64,000 bases of DNA, taken from a bacterium. Its GTDB lineage: Bacteria > Elusimicrobiota > Elusimicrobia > Elusimicrobiales > UBA9959. A program made the position numbers and the translations under genes. The stretch lies in the NCBI GenBank assembly GCA_021811315.1, contig JAJZPF010000002.1, forward strand, positions 159,958-223,957. The letters are read 5' to 3'. This document shows positions 9,600 through 18,878 of the stretch, piece after piece; within the stretch, counting starts at the first letter, position 1, and each line of letters begins with the position of its first letter. The notes under the pieces were generated by a model. The model did no database searches. It saw only the letters and a program-made list of their open reading frames with translations, and was not told the DNA's origin.

Positions 9600-11564
9600 A
9601 TGCAGTTTGAATGGTTATTTTATCTAAGCGTCTTTATCAGCTGGCTGCTCTCGCTCGGCCTTCTCTGGCAGTTTTTCCGCCGGAGACTGGAGGAGGAGCC
9701 CTCCCCGGCCGCGGCTTTCCTCCTCCCCCTGGCGCTGGGAGCCCTGGCCGCGGCGGCGGCGCTGCTGCTCCCGCCGCGCAGCGGCTACGATAACGAGCAT
9801 GATCTCGCGCTTATCTGCGCCGGGCTCTTCCCGCCCGACCTGCGCCTTATCTTCTCCTTCAAAGAAGTGTCCCCGCTTTTTACGGACCTGGCCTCGAATC
9901 TTTTAAGCGGCTATTCCCTCGGCGCCCTTCTCTGGAAGAACAGGCTCCTGCAGGCGGCTTCCGTCCTCCTTTTCTTTTCCGGTTCGAGGCGGCTCGGGGC
10001 GAGCCTCGCGGTCTCTTTCTTTTCCTGCGTTTTTTTCGCTTTTAATTTCCTTACCCTGCTTAATGCCGGGGTTTTTTCCTCCGCCCCGGCGAACGTCTTT
10101 ATCTGGTTCCTCTCCCTGCTTGCGCTCGCGGAGGCCTACAAGGCCGAAGAGCTGAAGCCGCGGCATCTCCTTTGGCTGGGCTGCTCCCTCGTCCTGACCG
10201 CTTTCGCCAGGTATGAATTCGTTCCCGTTAATCTTTTATTTCTTCTCGGAATACTTGCCGGCCGCGAATACTCCGGGCGCAAAGAATGGCGGTCGCCGCC
10301 CAACCTGGCGCTCCTGGTATTTTTCTCCGTTCTGCTGGCCGCCTGGGGATATAAACTGTATCTGACAGATACCTCGCCGCGCTCCCTCCTGGGCGGCGGC
10401 TTTACCCCGCTGGCCAATTTCCTGTACCAGTTGGGCGAGCGCGGCTTCGGGGTAATCGCGGGGCACGGGAAAGCGCTTGCCTTAAGCTTTACCGCCCTTT
10501 TCGGCCTGCTCGGCCTGGCGGGCGCCCTGCCGGCCGGGGAGCGCCGCCGGGCGGCGGTCCTGTTCATGGCAGCGCTAGCCGTCTGGGCGGCGTATTTCTC
10601 GTCTATCTATAAGCCGGCGGACGAATACCCGCTTCACCTTATGAGGCACCAGTTCTATTTCTTAATTCCCTTCGTCTTTCTGTTCGCTTCGGGCCTCGCC
10701 GGGCTGGAGAAACTCTGGAGCGCTCTTGGACTTGATAAAAAAGTATTCCTGGCGCTTTGCGGAATTTTCATGGCCGCCTACAGCTTCCTCAATATCCGCG
10801 CCGCCGTCGGCCTCAACCCGGAACTGAGAAGCAATGACAGGGAACTGGCCTTCCTCGCCGCGGCGGAGAAAGCCTGGCCTAAGGACGGGGAATTGATCCT
10901 CTATCCGTGCGGCGACCCGATCAGCTCCCTGCTGAAGGGCTACTTCCCGGTTTACGATCCGGGCGGATCCGCGCCGGGAAAGAAGCTGTATATTTACAGA
11001 CCCCTCAGGAGCCAGATCTTTTCCGGCGCCGGCGGAGACCCCGAATATTGCGGGCCGCTGCCTGTTCCCGGCGACTACTTTCCCTGGCTTGAGATTTCCT
11101 TCCCCCACCGGTTCTACACGGGCTGGGCCGATATCGAGACGAGGGAACCGGTTCCGGTAAAGATCGGCTTTTATTCGGCGGGCACCGCCGAAGGGTCCCT
11201 CGCGCTTAACGCGGAGGCGGCCTCGCTTCTCAAATCCGGGCGGCCCCGCGAAGCGCGGCTTCTACTTCGGAAGGCCCTCGATAAATATCCTTACTGCGGC
11301 CTCTGCCGGGCAAATCTGGCTTCGGCGCTGCTTCTTTCCGGGAACAAGGAAAACGCGCGCGAAGAGCTGCTTAAAGCAATAAGATTCTTCCCCTCGCTTT
11401 CCGATAAGCGGTACGTAGAAGCTTTTCTTCTCGCCTGCGGGGGCAAAGATAAGGAAGCGGAGACGGAATTAGCCAAGATCGCCGGCGGGACGAACAGCCC
11501 GCGGCTTATCGAGCTGGCAGGAACTTTAAGGTACGGCCTCGCGGCCGGCCGCGGAAATAAATGA
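9600..11564 (+). CDS. Polytopic membrane protein with C-terminal TPR-like tail
   Basis: A 654-aa protein with about ten membrane helices in the first 400 residues, a soluble region, and a helical-repeat tail (about residues 530-650, for example EAASLLKSGRPREARLLLRKAL) that resembles TPR units. The overall plan recalls GT-C glycosyltransferase-like or O-antigen-polymerase-like membrane proteins with TPR tails, but I see no decisive catalytic motif. A CGLC pair lies in the tail. A GGAG-like site precedes the ATG. It follows a terminator, so it is probably transcribed alone, and it ends at a bidirectional terminator. Confidence 0.7.
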   Translation: MQFEWLFYLSVFISWLLSLGLLWQFFRRRLEEEPSPAAAFLLPLALGALAAAAALLLPPRSGYDNEHDLALICAGLFPPDLRLIFSFKEVSPLFTDLASNLLSGYSLGALLWKNRLLQAASVLLFFSGSRRLGASLAVSFFSCVFFAFNFLTLLNAGVFSSAPANVFIWFLSLLALAEAYKAEELKPRHLLWLGCSLVLTAFARYEFVPVNLLFLLGILAGREYSGRKEWRSPPNLALLVFFSVLLAAWGYKLYLTDTSPRSLLGGGFTPLANFLYQLGERGFGVIAGHGKALALSFTALFGLLGLAGALPAGERRRAAVLFMAALAVWAAYFSSIYKPADEYPLHLMRHQFYFLIPFVFLFASGLAGLEKLWSALGLDKKVFLALCGIFMAAYSFLNIRAAVGLNPELRSNDRELAFLAAAEKAWPKDGELILYPCGDPISSLLKGYFPVYDPGGSAPGKKLYIYRPLRSQIFSGAGGDPEYCGPLPVPGDYFPWLEISFPHRFYTGWADIETREPVPVKIGFYSAGTAEGSLALNAEAASLLKSGRPREARLLLRKALDKYPYCGLCRANLASALLLSGNKENAREELLKAIRFFPSLSDKRYVEAFLLACGGKDKEAETELAKIAGGTNSPRLIELAGTLRYGLAAGRGNK

Positions 11565-11616
11565 CAGGCCGCAGGTAAAAGGCAACCTTTCGCCCCCCGT
11601 CCTCGCTCCGCAAAAA

Positions 11617-11650
11617 AAACCGGGCCCCTTTCGGGACCCGGCTTTTTATT
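11617..11650. terminator. Bidirectional terminator between convergent genes
   Basis: CCGGGCCCC-TTTC-GGGACCCGG hairpin (one G-T-type mismatch) has an A run on its left and a T run on its right, so it serves both converging genes. Confidence 0.82.
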
Positions 11651-11674
11651 TTGCCGACTCTGCTGGTTAAGCTA

Positions 11675-12487
11675 TCAGTAGCAGGAACCCTGGTAAGTGT
11701 TGATCTTCCGGGTGTCGGAAGCCTGTCCGACGTAGTTGGCAAGGGTTTTGTCGCCCTGAACGAACTTGGTGTTGATGTCCCTGGTGGTGGTCTCGTAGTA
11801 GAAGCGGACCTGCATATTGCCGGGGCGGTTAACCCAGACGGTGCTGCAGTTGGGGGTGTGCACCGGGGGGTTGTTGAACTGCCCGGGGTACTGGCCGGGG
11901 AACTGCCCGGGATAAGGCCTGTACTGCGGGTTGGGCACGGAGGGGATCTCGCCGGCTACGACATTAGAGTCGAGCTTATTGATCTCCGCGGTAGCTTTCT
12001 CGGCGGCAGGGTCGGCGCTCTTGGCGGAGCGGCAGACCGTCTGGGGATACTGGGTAGTGCAATATTCCCAAGCGGACTCTTCGGGGGTCCTGGTCACTTT
12101 GGTGATCATGGTCCCGGTCATGTCGAAGTTCTGGCCGAGCTGCGCGGCGGTGAGGGTGAAATTCTCGCCGATGTTGATGTTCTTGTCGAACTTCATCTTG
12201 ATCACAGTGGCGGGATTGGCGTTGGAAACTTCCATCGTCATCTGTTTATCCTGGCCGGACTGGCCCATGATGATCTTGGTAGAGTACTGGCCCGGGTTCA
12301 GGACGGCGCTGCCGCCGGCCCTGGATAAGTCCACCTCTACGAGGCGGCCGTTAGCGGGGCCCCTTGACTGGGTGAAGGTCATCGGCTCGACGACGCCCAG
12401 GGAACCGTTGAATTTTATCTCGTCGCAGCCGGCCAGGACGGCCATCATCGCCGCGATACCTACACTAGCGAATATTCTCTGTTTCAT
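11675..12487 (-). CDS. Putative lipoprotein with proline/glycine/glutamine-rich segment
   Basis: A 270-aa protein with a signal peptide ending in a lipobox (MAVLAGC), so it is probably attached to a membrane by its N-terminal Cys. The middle part looks beta-rich. A low-complexity stretch made of PGQ/YPGQF repeats (about residues 185-205) precedes a C-terminal domain with a Cys pair (NCSTVW ... GSCY) that could form a disulfide. I do not recognise the family. An AGGAGA ribosome site lies 7 nt before the start. Confidence 0.66.
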   Translation of the reverse strand: MKQRIFASVGIAAMMAVLAGCDEIKFNGSLGVVEPMTFTQSRGPANGRLVEVDLSRAGGSAVLNPGQYSTKIIMGQSGQDKQMTMEVSNANPATVIKMKFDKNINIGENFTLTAAQLGQNFDMTGTMITKVTRTPEESAWEYCTTQYPQTVCRSAKSADPAAEKATAEINKLDSNVVAGEIPSVPNPQYRPYPGQFPGQYPGQFNNPPVHTPNCSTVWVNRPGNMQVRFYYETTTRDINTKFVQGDKTLANYVGQASDTRKINTYQGSCY

Positions 12488-12684
12488 TAATTGTCTCCTA
12501 ATTTTCCCCGCTATTATTGTTGCAAAACCATGATGCTCAGGTTCAGTAATAAGTAAACAAAAGAATCCCGTTAGGCCGATAGCGGCTTAAGGCCCAGGTA
12601 AAGCCTGTAAAAGGACCTAGGTGAAATTAGGACCTTCGGGCAATGCAAAAACCTGCCCGCTTCAAACCGGAATCCGCCTTTTGA

Positions 12685-12697
12685 TATGATTTACGCT
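12685..12697 (+). promoter_or_regulatory. -10 element directly before the membrane-protein start
   Basis: TATGAT followed 7 nt later by ATG, with a weak TTCAAA 18 bp upstream as possible -35. No ribosome-binding site fits in between, so a leaderless transcript is likely and favours the downstream ATG over the one in the ORF track. Confidence 0.45.
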
Positions 12698-13780
12698 ATG
12701 GGACTGAAACAATATTTCTCCGAGATGGAAACGGTGCGCGCGGAAGTTTCCGCTTCGCCTTTGATGAGCGACTCGCGGCCCACGCTGGGCGCGGGGCTTT
12801 CCGGTTTCCTGGCGCGGATAAAGTTCGGAATAATGCTGATCTTAACGGAGAAGGAACTCATAACTTTCTCGCTGCTGCAGTGGATCTGCATAGCCGCCGG
12901 CTATTTTCTCTGGGTGCAGATGATAGGGTGGATCCCCGAGGAAGTCTGGAAGACGGCGGCACATTCCCGGAAGGCTTCCCTGCCCGACCTGATCCTCTTC
13001 CTCTGGTCCTTCGTCTGCGTCGGCCTGGTCGCTTTCCCGCTCGGGATCCTGTCCGGCTGCATGGGCGCCGTGCACGTGCAGCACAGGCTGGGCAGGGAGT
13101 CCACCATAGCCGCCTGCCTTAAAATGGTGCTGCCGCGCGCCTGGCCGCTCTGGATCTTCCACTGGATAGACGGCTGGTGGACGGTGAACCGCATTTTAGA
13201 CCGCCTGCCTAAGAAGAACGACAGGCGCACCCCGCTGGAAAAAGCGATGAGCGAGGCGCTCTATTACGCCTGGAAAGTGGCTACTATCGGAATTTTGCCG
13301 GGCCTGGTGACCGGCCGCGGGCTTATCGACGCGGGGAAACGCTCGGTGGACCTGGTGCGCGCCAAGACTGTGGACGTGATGATCCTGCGCAGCGGCTATT
13401 CCGCGCTTTGCTGGATAATAGGAATAGGGACTTATATAGCGACTATAGTCATGTTCATAAAGTTCCCCCAACTGGCCGACTTCAGGGCGCCCGTGGAAAG
13501 CCAGATCTACAAATTCTATTTCTGGGCCGGCGTGCCTATAGTCATCTCCACCGGGGTGATCATGATGTTCCTGCGGCCCATCTACCTGATCTCGGCCTGC
13601 GATATCTACGCCGACTATGTGCGCGAGCGGCAGGAGAACCTGGTCCTCCCCCCGCCGCCCCGCGGCGCGGTGAACTCAGACACTTTCGCTTTCGTGACCG
13701 TCGCGATACTGGCTTTCCTGGTCCTGGCGGCGCTGAAATACCGCGAGGAACTTGGGATAATGAGGATGCTGGGCAATTAG
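12698..13780 (+). CDS. Polytopic membrane protein of unknown function, 360 aa
   Basis: About six hydrophobic helices lie at residues ~55-75, 95-125, 140-160, 190-215, 230-255 and 270-295, with one more at the C-terminal end. I do not recognise the family. The ORF track starts 4 codons upstream, but that ATG overlaps the -10-like TATGAT, so the second ATG (MGLKQYFSEME) is the better start. The N-terminal 45 residues are soluble. The gene stands alone between a minus-strand lipoprotein gene and the C11 peptidase. Confidence 0.65.
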   Translation: MGLKQYFSEMETVRAEVSASPLMSDSRPTLGAGLSGFLARIKFGIMLILTEKELITFSLLQWICIAAGYFLWVQMIGWIPEEVWKTAAHSRKASLPDLILFLWSFVCVGLVAFPLGILSGCMGAVHVQHRLGRESTIAACLKMVLPRAWPLWIFHWIDGWWTVNRILDRLPKKNDRRTPLEKAMSEALYYAWKVATIGILPGLVTGRGLIDAGKRSVDLVRAKTVDVMILRSGYSALCWIIGIGTYIATIVMFIKFPQLADFRAPVESQIYKFYFWAGVPIVISTGVIMMFLRPIYLISACDIYADYVRERQENLVLPPPPRGAVNSDTFAFVTVAILAFLVLAALKYREELGIMRMLGN

Positions 13781-13856
13781 CCCATTCGCCGATTTTCCCG
13801 AAGGTCCCGCCCGGACCTGCCCCTTTATGCTCAGGCGGCAACTCCGGTAAAGGGTC

Positions 13857-13868
13857 TATAATATAAGC
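13857..13868 (+). promoter_or_regulatory. -10 element directly before the C11 peptidase start
   Basis: A perfect TATAAT is followed by ATAAGC and then the GTG start codon. No space remains for a Shine-Dalgarno site after any plausible transcription start, so the transcript is probably leaderless. Confidence 0.55.
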
Positions 13869-14744
13869 GTGAAAAGGATATCTTTCCCCAGCGCTTTGCT
13901 TTCCATCCTGTTTTTCATAGCTCCACAGGCACGCGCTTTTCAGCTTGTGACTCTCGCCGCAAAAAACCTCCCCGCGACGGACGCTCCGGCGCCCCCCGGC
14001 CCCGGGCGCACCGCCTCCTCAAAAAAATGGACGGTGCTTATCTATGTGAGCGCCCGCAATAACCTGGGCCTTGAAGCCATAAAGGACGTTAACGAGATGG
14101 AAGCCGCCGGCTCCACCGACAAGGTGAACGTGGTGGTCGAGATGGGCCGCATCAAATGCGATCCGCCCTTTAACCCTTTCGCCAGCGTGCAGGAGCCGCT
14201 GCCGCCGCAGGCCGACTGGACCGGCGTGCGCCGCTTCCTGATCAAGAAAGATTCCGACCCGCTGACCATAAATTCGCCTGCGCTGGCGTATTATCCCGAC
14301 GCGGACATGGGCGACTGGAAGCATTTAGCTGATTTCATCTCCTGGGGCAAGGCTAATTATCCCGCCGAAAAATACCTGCTGGTCGTGGGCGGCCACGGCA
14401 GCGGCTGGCGCGGCGTTAAGCCCCCGCCCGGCGCGCCAAAGGGAATCTCCTACGACGACGTTTCCGGCAGCCATATTTCCCCCGCCGAGCTGGCCCAGGC
14501 TATCAAAGCCGGCGGGGGCGTCAATGTCTACGCCTCCGACGCCTGCCTGATGCAGACCATGGAAGTGGTCTATGACCTTAAAGATTCCGCCGAATACATA
14601 GTGGGCTCCCAGGAAACCACGCCCGGTAGCGGGTATAATTACGAAGTTTTCCTCAAGGCCCTGGCCGCGGCGCCCGGAGACGCTTTCTCCGCCGCCACCT
14701 ACTGGGACGAAATGGTGAAAGCCGTCGTAGGATCAAAGAAATAA
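13869..14744 (+). CDS. Exported clostripain-like (C11) cysteine peptidase
   Basis: A 291-aa protein with a signal peptide (MKRISFPSALLSILFF...ARA). It has the C11/clostripain arrangement: a beta strand WTVLIYVSARNNL, the catalytic His in VVGGHGSGW (about residues 175-183), and the catalytic Cys in YASDACLMQTMEV (about 225). Peptidases of this family cut after basic residues. The protein is shorter than clostripain and ends soon after the SQETTPGSGYNY segment, consistent with the compact bacterial versions. The start is GTG next to a -10 box. The target is unknown. Confidence 0.84.
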   Translation: MKRISFPSALLSILFFIAPQARAFQLVTLAAKNLPATDAPAPPGPGRTASSKKWTVLIYVSARNNLGLEAIKDVNEMEAAGSTDKVNVVVEMGRIKCDPPFNPFASVQEPLPPQADWTGVRRFLIKKDSDPLTINSPALAYYPDADMGDWKHLADFISWGKANYPAEKYLLVVGGHGSGWRGVKPPPGAPKGISYDDVSGSHISPAELAQAIKAGGGVNVYASDACLMQTMEVVYDLKDSAEYIVGSQETTPGSGYNYEVFLKALAAAPGDAFSAATYWDEMVKAVVGSKK

Positions 14745-14774
14745 CTTGGCGTTCATACCGGTTTAAAAAGGCGC

Positions 14775-14803
14775 TTTATGCCAGCCGCGGAATCTGCTAT
14801 ATT
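14775..14803 (+). promoter_or_regulatory. Promoter of the three-subunit Mo-hydroxylase operon
   Basis: TTTATG, a 17-bp spacer and TATATT lie about 43 bp upstream of the first ATG of the operon. Confidence 0.5.
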
Positions 14804-14845
14804 TTCATTTGAGGAATTTGCCAGTATTCTCTAAATGGAACATCT

Positions 14846-15691
14846 ATGAAATTATCTGAATTCATCCACCCGGGCAGCCTGGCCGAGGCGCGAAAAGCTC
14901 TGCGCGGACTTGGGCCCAAGGGCCTGCCGCTTGCCGGCGGAACCGCGCTTCATTTCATGCAGAGCAAGACACCGGTCACCGCCGTCGACCTTACCGGCCT
15001 CGGCCTTTCCTACATCCGCCGGAAAGGCGGCTTCTTCTCCATCGGCGCCGCCACCCCTATCTCCGACATCCAGCGCTACAGAAGCCCCCGCTGGGCCATG
15101 CACGAGATCTGCCGGCGCATTTCAACCCACCAGATCCGCAACGTTTCCACCATCGGCGGCAATATCTGCCGCGTCTTCCCCTGGGCGGACCTGCCCGTGG
15201 TGCTGCTCGCGATGAACGCGCGCATGGTCATCTACTCCGGCAAGGAAAGCGAGATGGGCGCCGACGAATTTTTCTCGTCCCAGCCCGCCAGGCTCTTCCG
15301 CGGAGGAGACCTCCTCACTTCCGTAAAGATCCCGGTTCTTAAAGCCCAGCACGGCTTCGGTTCCGTGAAGGCCGCCCGCAACGCGGCCGCCTTCTCGCTG
15401 GTCACCATCGCCGCCCTGCTGGAACTCGACGGCACTACGATCAAATCGGCCCGCGTAGCCGCCGGCAGCGCGATCCCTTTCCCGAAGCGGCTGCACGAAG
15501 TCGAGGCCGCGCTGGTCGGCCGCGAGGCCGTTACCGACGTTTTCAAGAAGGCCGCCGCGGCAGGCGGGACCGCCGCTAAATGGAACGTGCGCGAAGGGAT
15601 GAGCGCGGACTATATGAGGCAGCTGGCCGAAGTCTCGTTGCTGGACGCCCTGGAAAGGGCCGCCGAATTTGCCCGCGGGAGGGTTAACTAA
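14846..15691 (+). CDS. Mo-hydroxylase FAD-binding subunit (CoxM/XdhB-like)
   Basis: A 281-aa FAD subunit of the xanthine dehydrogenase family. The N-terminal FAD motif LAGGTALHF (about residues 31-39) and the second motif TIGGNICR (about 106-113) are the standard flavin-contacting loops, and a CO_deh_flav_C-like domain follows. It passes electrons from the [2Fe-2S] subunit to the acceptor. Its stop overlaps the start of the FeS subunit by one base (TAATG), and the operon order FAD, FeS, Mo is that of carbon monoxide dehydrogenase/Cox-type sets. Confidence 0.93.
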   Translation: MKLSEFIHPGSLAEARKALRGLGPKGLPLAGGTALHFMQSKTPVTAVDLTGLGLSYIRRKGGFFSIGAATPISDIQRYRSPRWAMHEICRRISTHQIRNVSTIGGNICRVFPWADLPVVLLAMNARMVIYSGKESEMGADEFFSSQPARLFRGGDLLTSVKIPVLKAQHGFGSVKAARNAAAFSLVTIAALLELDGTTIKSARVAAGSAIPFPKRLHEVEAALVGREAVTDVFKKAAAAGGTAAKWNVREGMSADYMRQLAEVSLLDALERAAEFARGRVN

Positions 15692-16224
15692 TGACCAGGA
15701 CGTCCCACACAGTTTCCTTCACCCTCAACGGTGAAAAGAAGACCTTCTCCACCAGGCCCGACGAGAAGCTGCTCACCCTGCTGCGCCGCGAAGGCTACCG
15801 CGGAACCAAGTACGGCTGCGGCCAGGGAACCTGCGGGGCCTGCACCGTACTGGTGGACGGCAAAGCCACCTACGCCTGCCTCTATTATTCCATGCAGGCC
15901 GAAGGCCGCAAGGTGCGCACTATCGAGAGCGCCGGAACCTTCGACAAGCCGGGCGAATTCCAGAAGGAGCTCATCGCGGCCGGCGCCGTGCAGTGCGGCT
16001 ACTGCATTCCCGGCATGGTCATGAGCGCCACCGCGCTGATGGAGAGCGAAAAGGATTTTAGCGACGAGATCGTCAAAGAATACATGGACGGAAACCTTTG
16101 CCGCTGTACCGGCTACGAGAAGATCTGGGTCGCGCTGCGCAGGGTCCTGGACCGCCAGGAGGCCGCGCCCGCTAAGAAGCCCGCAACCGGCAAAAAGACC
16201 TCCTCGAAGGGGGCCAAGAAATGA
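15691..16224 (+). CDS. Mo-hydroxylase [2Fe-2S] subunit (CoxS/XdhC-type small subunit)
   Basis: A 177-aa iron-sulfur subunit with the plant-type ferredoxin cluster motif YGCGQGTCGACTV (about residues 42-54) and the second cluster motifs QCGYCIPG and NLCRCTGY. Together they carry two [2Fe-2S] clusters between the molybdenum centre and FAD. A lysine/alanine-rich tail of about 25 residues after the last cluster is unusual. It overlaps the Mo subunit gene by 4 bp (ATGA). Confidence 0.94.
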   Translation: MTRTSHTVSFTLNGEKKTFSTRPDEKLLTLLRREGYRGTKYGCGQGTCGACTVLVDGKATYACLYYSMQAEGRKVRTIESAGTFDKPGEFQKELIAAGAVQCGYCIPGMVMSATALMESEKDFSDEIVKEYMDGNLCRCTGYEKIWVALRRVLDRQEAAPAKKPATGKKTSSKGAKK

Positions 16225-18563
16225 ACAGGCACGAAAAAGCGAAGAACTTCAAGCAGGTAAACCATTCGGTCACCAAGATCGACGCCCTCCAGCTCGCCCT
16301 GGGCAAAGACTCCTATGTCGCGGACTTCGTGCCGAACGACGCACTGATCATCAAGATGCTCTGGAGCCCGCACGCTCACGCGCGCATCAAGAAGATGGAC
16401 GTCTCCAAAGCCGAGAAGATGCCCGGAGTGAAGGCCGTCCTCTGGTACGGCAATGTGCCGCGCATCGTGCACTGCACGGCCGGGCAGGGCTTCCCCGAGC
16501 CGTCCCCTTACGACACTTTCATGTTCGACAGGAAAGTGCGCTTCGTCGGCGACCGAGTCGCCGCCGTGGCGGCCGAGACCGAGGAGCAGGCCCTCGCCGC
16601 CCTCGAGGTCATCAAGGTCGAATACGAACTCCTCAAGCCCGTCTTTTCTATCGACGAGGCGATGGCCCCCGGAGCCCCGGTCATCCACGACGAGCCCGAG
16701 GCCCACGTCCCGATCCCGATCCACTACGAGCCCAAGAAGAACCTCGTGGCCCAGGTCGGCTGCGAGGCCGGCAGCTTTGAGAAAGGGATGAAGGACGCGG
16801 ACTTCACTTTCGACGAGACTTTCGAGGCCCCTTACGCGCAGCACTGCCCCATCGAGCCCTATGTCTCGATGGCCCAGATCGCCTCTTCGGGGCGCATCGT
16901 CATCACCACTTCGACCCAGGTGCCCTTCCACTGCCGCCGCATCGTCGCCCAGACGCTCGGCATCCCGGTGCAGCGCATCCGCGTCATCAAGCCCCGCATC
17001 GGCGGCGGCTTCGGCTGCAAGCAGGAAATCCTGCTCGACGACGTGACCGCGATGTTCGCGCTGCGCACCGGCCGCTCCGTGCTCTGGCAGTTCACCCGCG
17101 AAGAGACCTTCCGCACCGGCCGCACCCGCCATCCCTTCCGCGTCCGGCTCCGCGCCGGCGTAAAGAAGGACGGGACCATCAGCGCCATCGGACTGGACTG
17201 CATCAACAATACCGGCGCCTACGGCGGGCACGGTCTCACCGTGGTCTCCTGCTCCGGCGGCAAGACCCTGCCGCTCTACCACTGCGACAATATCCACTTC
17301 GACGGGAAGTCCTACTACACGAACCTGCCCGTCGGCGGCGCGTACCGCGGCTTCGGCGCCACCCAGGCTTTCTTCGCCATCGAGTCGGTCATGGACCAGA
17401 TGGCCGAAGCCATCGGCATGGACCCCAAGGCTTTCCGCCAGCTGAATCACATCAGGGAGAACGAAGGCTCCCCGATCTTCGCCGCGCTGGGCGAAGGCCG
17501 GGAGGGCACCCCGATGACGGTCGGCTCCAACGCCCTCGGCGAATGCATCGTGCAGGGCGCCGAGGCTATCGGCTGGGACAAGCGCTCTGATTGGCGCGGC
17601 AAGACCGGCCGCTTCCGCCGCGGGATAGGCATGGCCTGCCTGATGCAGGGCTCCTCCATCCCGGACATCGACATGGGAGCCGCCGCCATCAAGATCAACG
17701 AGGACGGCTCTTTCAACCTCACCGTCGGCGCCACCGACCTGGGCACCGGCTCGGACACCGTGCTGGCCCAGATCGCCGCCGAAGAACTGGAGACGGCCAC
17801 GGACAAGATGATCGTCTACTCCTCCGACACCGACCTGACGCCTTTCGACGTAGGCGCTTACGCTTCTTCCACCACCTACCTCTCCGGCGAAGCTGTCCGC
17901 AAGGCCGCCGCCGACGCCAAGCGGCAGATCCTGGCCACCGGCGCCGAGATGCTCGGCCTGCCGGTCGACCAGGTGCATTGCGAAGACGCGATGGTGAGGA
18001 ACGCCGACGGCAGCAAGAAAGTCAGCTACAGCGACATCGCCAACTATTCGCTGTACCAGAAGAACCAGTACCAGATCATAGGAACCGCTTCGCATATCAC
18101 GAAGAAGTCGCCGCCGCCCTTCGCCGCGCACTACGCGGAGATAGAGGTGGACACCTGGACCGGCTTCATCCGCGTGCTCAAGTACGTCTCGACCATAGAC
18201 TGCGGCACCGCCGTGAACCCGACGCTCTGCGAAGGCCAGACCGAGGGCGGTACGCTCAACGGCATCAGCTACGCGCTGACCGAGCAGTACCTCTTCCAGA
18301 ACGGCCGCATGATGAACGCCTCCTTCGCCGACTACCACATCTACTCGATGCGCGACCGGCCGCCGCTGCAGACCATCCTGGTGCCCTCTTACGAGGACAC
18401 CGGGCCCTTCGGCGCCAAGAGCGTGTCCGAGATCTGCATCAACGGGCCCGCGCCGGTCATCGGCAACGCCATCTACAACGCCACGGGAGCGCGCATAAAC
18501 GAGTTCCCGTTCACGCCGGAGAAAGTGCTTGCGGCCATCCAGGCCTTAGAAAAGAAGAAGTAG
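16221..18563 (+). CDS. Mo-hydroxylase molybdopterin subunit (CoxL/Xdh large-type)
   Basis: A 780-aa subunit with the molybdopterin-binding motifs of the xanthine dehydrogenase family, including GGGFGCKQE (about residues 257-265) and GGAYRGFGATQ (about 372-382), and near the C terminus GAKSVSEI, where the Glu matches the catalytic base. This subunit hydroxylates an aromatic or N-heterocyclic carbon using water. The neighbours (8-oxoguanine-deaminase-like enzyme, SsnA, MocA, XdhC) suggest a purine or related heterocycle as substrate. MocA in the region suggests that the cofactor is the cytosine dinucleotide form. A terminator follows the gene. Confidence 0.92.
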   Translation: MNRHEKAKNFKQVNHSVTKIDALQLALGKDSYVADFVPNDALIIKMLWSPHAHARIKKMDVSKAEKMPGVKAVLWYGNVPRIVHCTAGQGFPEPSPYDTFMFDRKVRFVGDRVAAVAAETEEQALAALEVIKVEYELLKPVFSIDEAMAPGAPVIHDEPEAHVPIPIHYEPKKNLVAQVGCEAGSFEKGMKDADFTFDETFEAPYAQHCPIEPYVSMAQIASSGRIVITTSTQVPFHCRRIVAQTLGIPVQRIRVIKPRIGGGFGCKQEILLDDVTAMFALRTGRSVLWQFTREETFRTGRTRHPFRVRLRAGVKKDGTISAIGLDCINNTGAYGGHGLTVVSCSGGKTLPLYHCDNIHFDGKSYYTNLPVGGAYRGFGATQAFFAIESVMDQMAEAIGMDPKAFRQLNHIRENEGSPIFAALGEGREGTPMTVGSNALGECIVQGAEAIGWDKRSDWRGKTGRFRRGIGMACLMQGSSIPDIDMGAAAIKINEDGSFNLTVGATDLGTGSDTVLAQIAAEELETATDKMIVYSSDTDLTPFDVGAYASSTTYLSGEAVRKAAADAKRQILATGAEMLGLPVDQVHCEDAMVRNADGSKKVSYSDIANYSLYQKNQYQIIGTASHITKKSPPPFAAHYAEIEVDTWTGFIRVLKYVSTIDCGTAVNPTLCEGQTEGGTLNGISYALTEQYLFQNGRMMNASFADYHIYSMRDRPPLQTILVPSYEDTGPFGAKSVSEICINGPAPVIGNAIYNATGARINEFPFTPEKVLAAIQALEKKK

Positions 18564-18578
18564 AGCGCCGGCAAAAAG

Positions 18579-18620
18579 AATACCGCCGCCGCACTCACGG
18601 GTGCGGCGGCGGTATTTTTT
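18579..18620. terminator. Bidirectional terminator between the two Mo-hydroxylase sets
   Basis: A 15-bp GC-rich stem (AATACCGCCGCCGCA/TGCGGCGGCGGTATT) is flanked by A on the left and T on the right, so both converging operons end here. Confidence 0.9.
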
Positions 18621-18632
18621 GGGGAGAGCGGG

Positions 18633-18878
18633 TCAGCCGCCGGAGAACGGCGAGAGCAGGGTGACCAGGTCGCCGTCCTTTATTGGATCGTCCCACTCCG
18701 ACATCTTGTTGTTTATGATCGCTTTCGAGATATTAGTGGTCAGCGGGATGGTCTTGCCGGCCTGCAGCTCATGCAGCAGTTCCCGGGCGGTTCCGGCCTC
18801 CGTTTCGTAAGCCTCGGTCTGGGTGCCGCGGCGCTCGCCTATCAGGGCGAAATAGCGCAGCGTTATTTTCTTTTTCAT
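18633..18878 (-). CDS. MoaD/ThiS-like sulfur-carrier protein
   Basis: An 81-aa protein of the beta-grasp fold that ends in the diagnostic double glycine (SPFSGG). MoaD carries a C-terminal thiocarboxylate that gives the dithiolene sulfurs to molybdopterin. The internal ATG at MKKKITLRYF is used: the longer track ORF would lie almost wholly inside the upstream gene, while this start overlaps that gene's stop by 4 bp (ATGA). It is the last gene of the second Mo-hydroxylase operon, so it may be a dedicated cofactor-maturation partner. Confidence 0.83.
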   Translation of the reverse strand: MKKKITLRYFALIGERRGTQTEAYETEAGTARELLHELQAGKTIPLTTNISKAIINNKMSEWDDPIKDGDLVTLLSPFSGG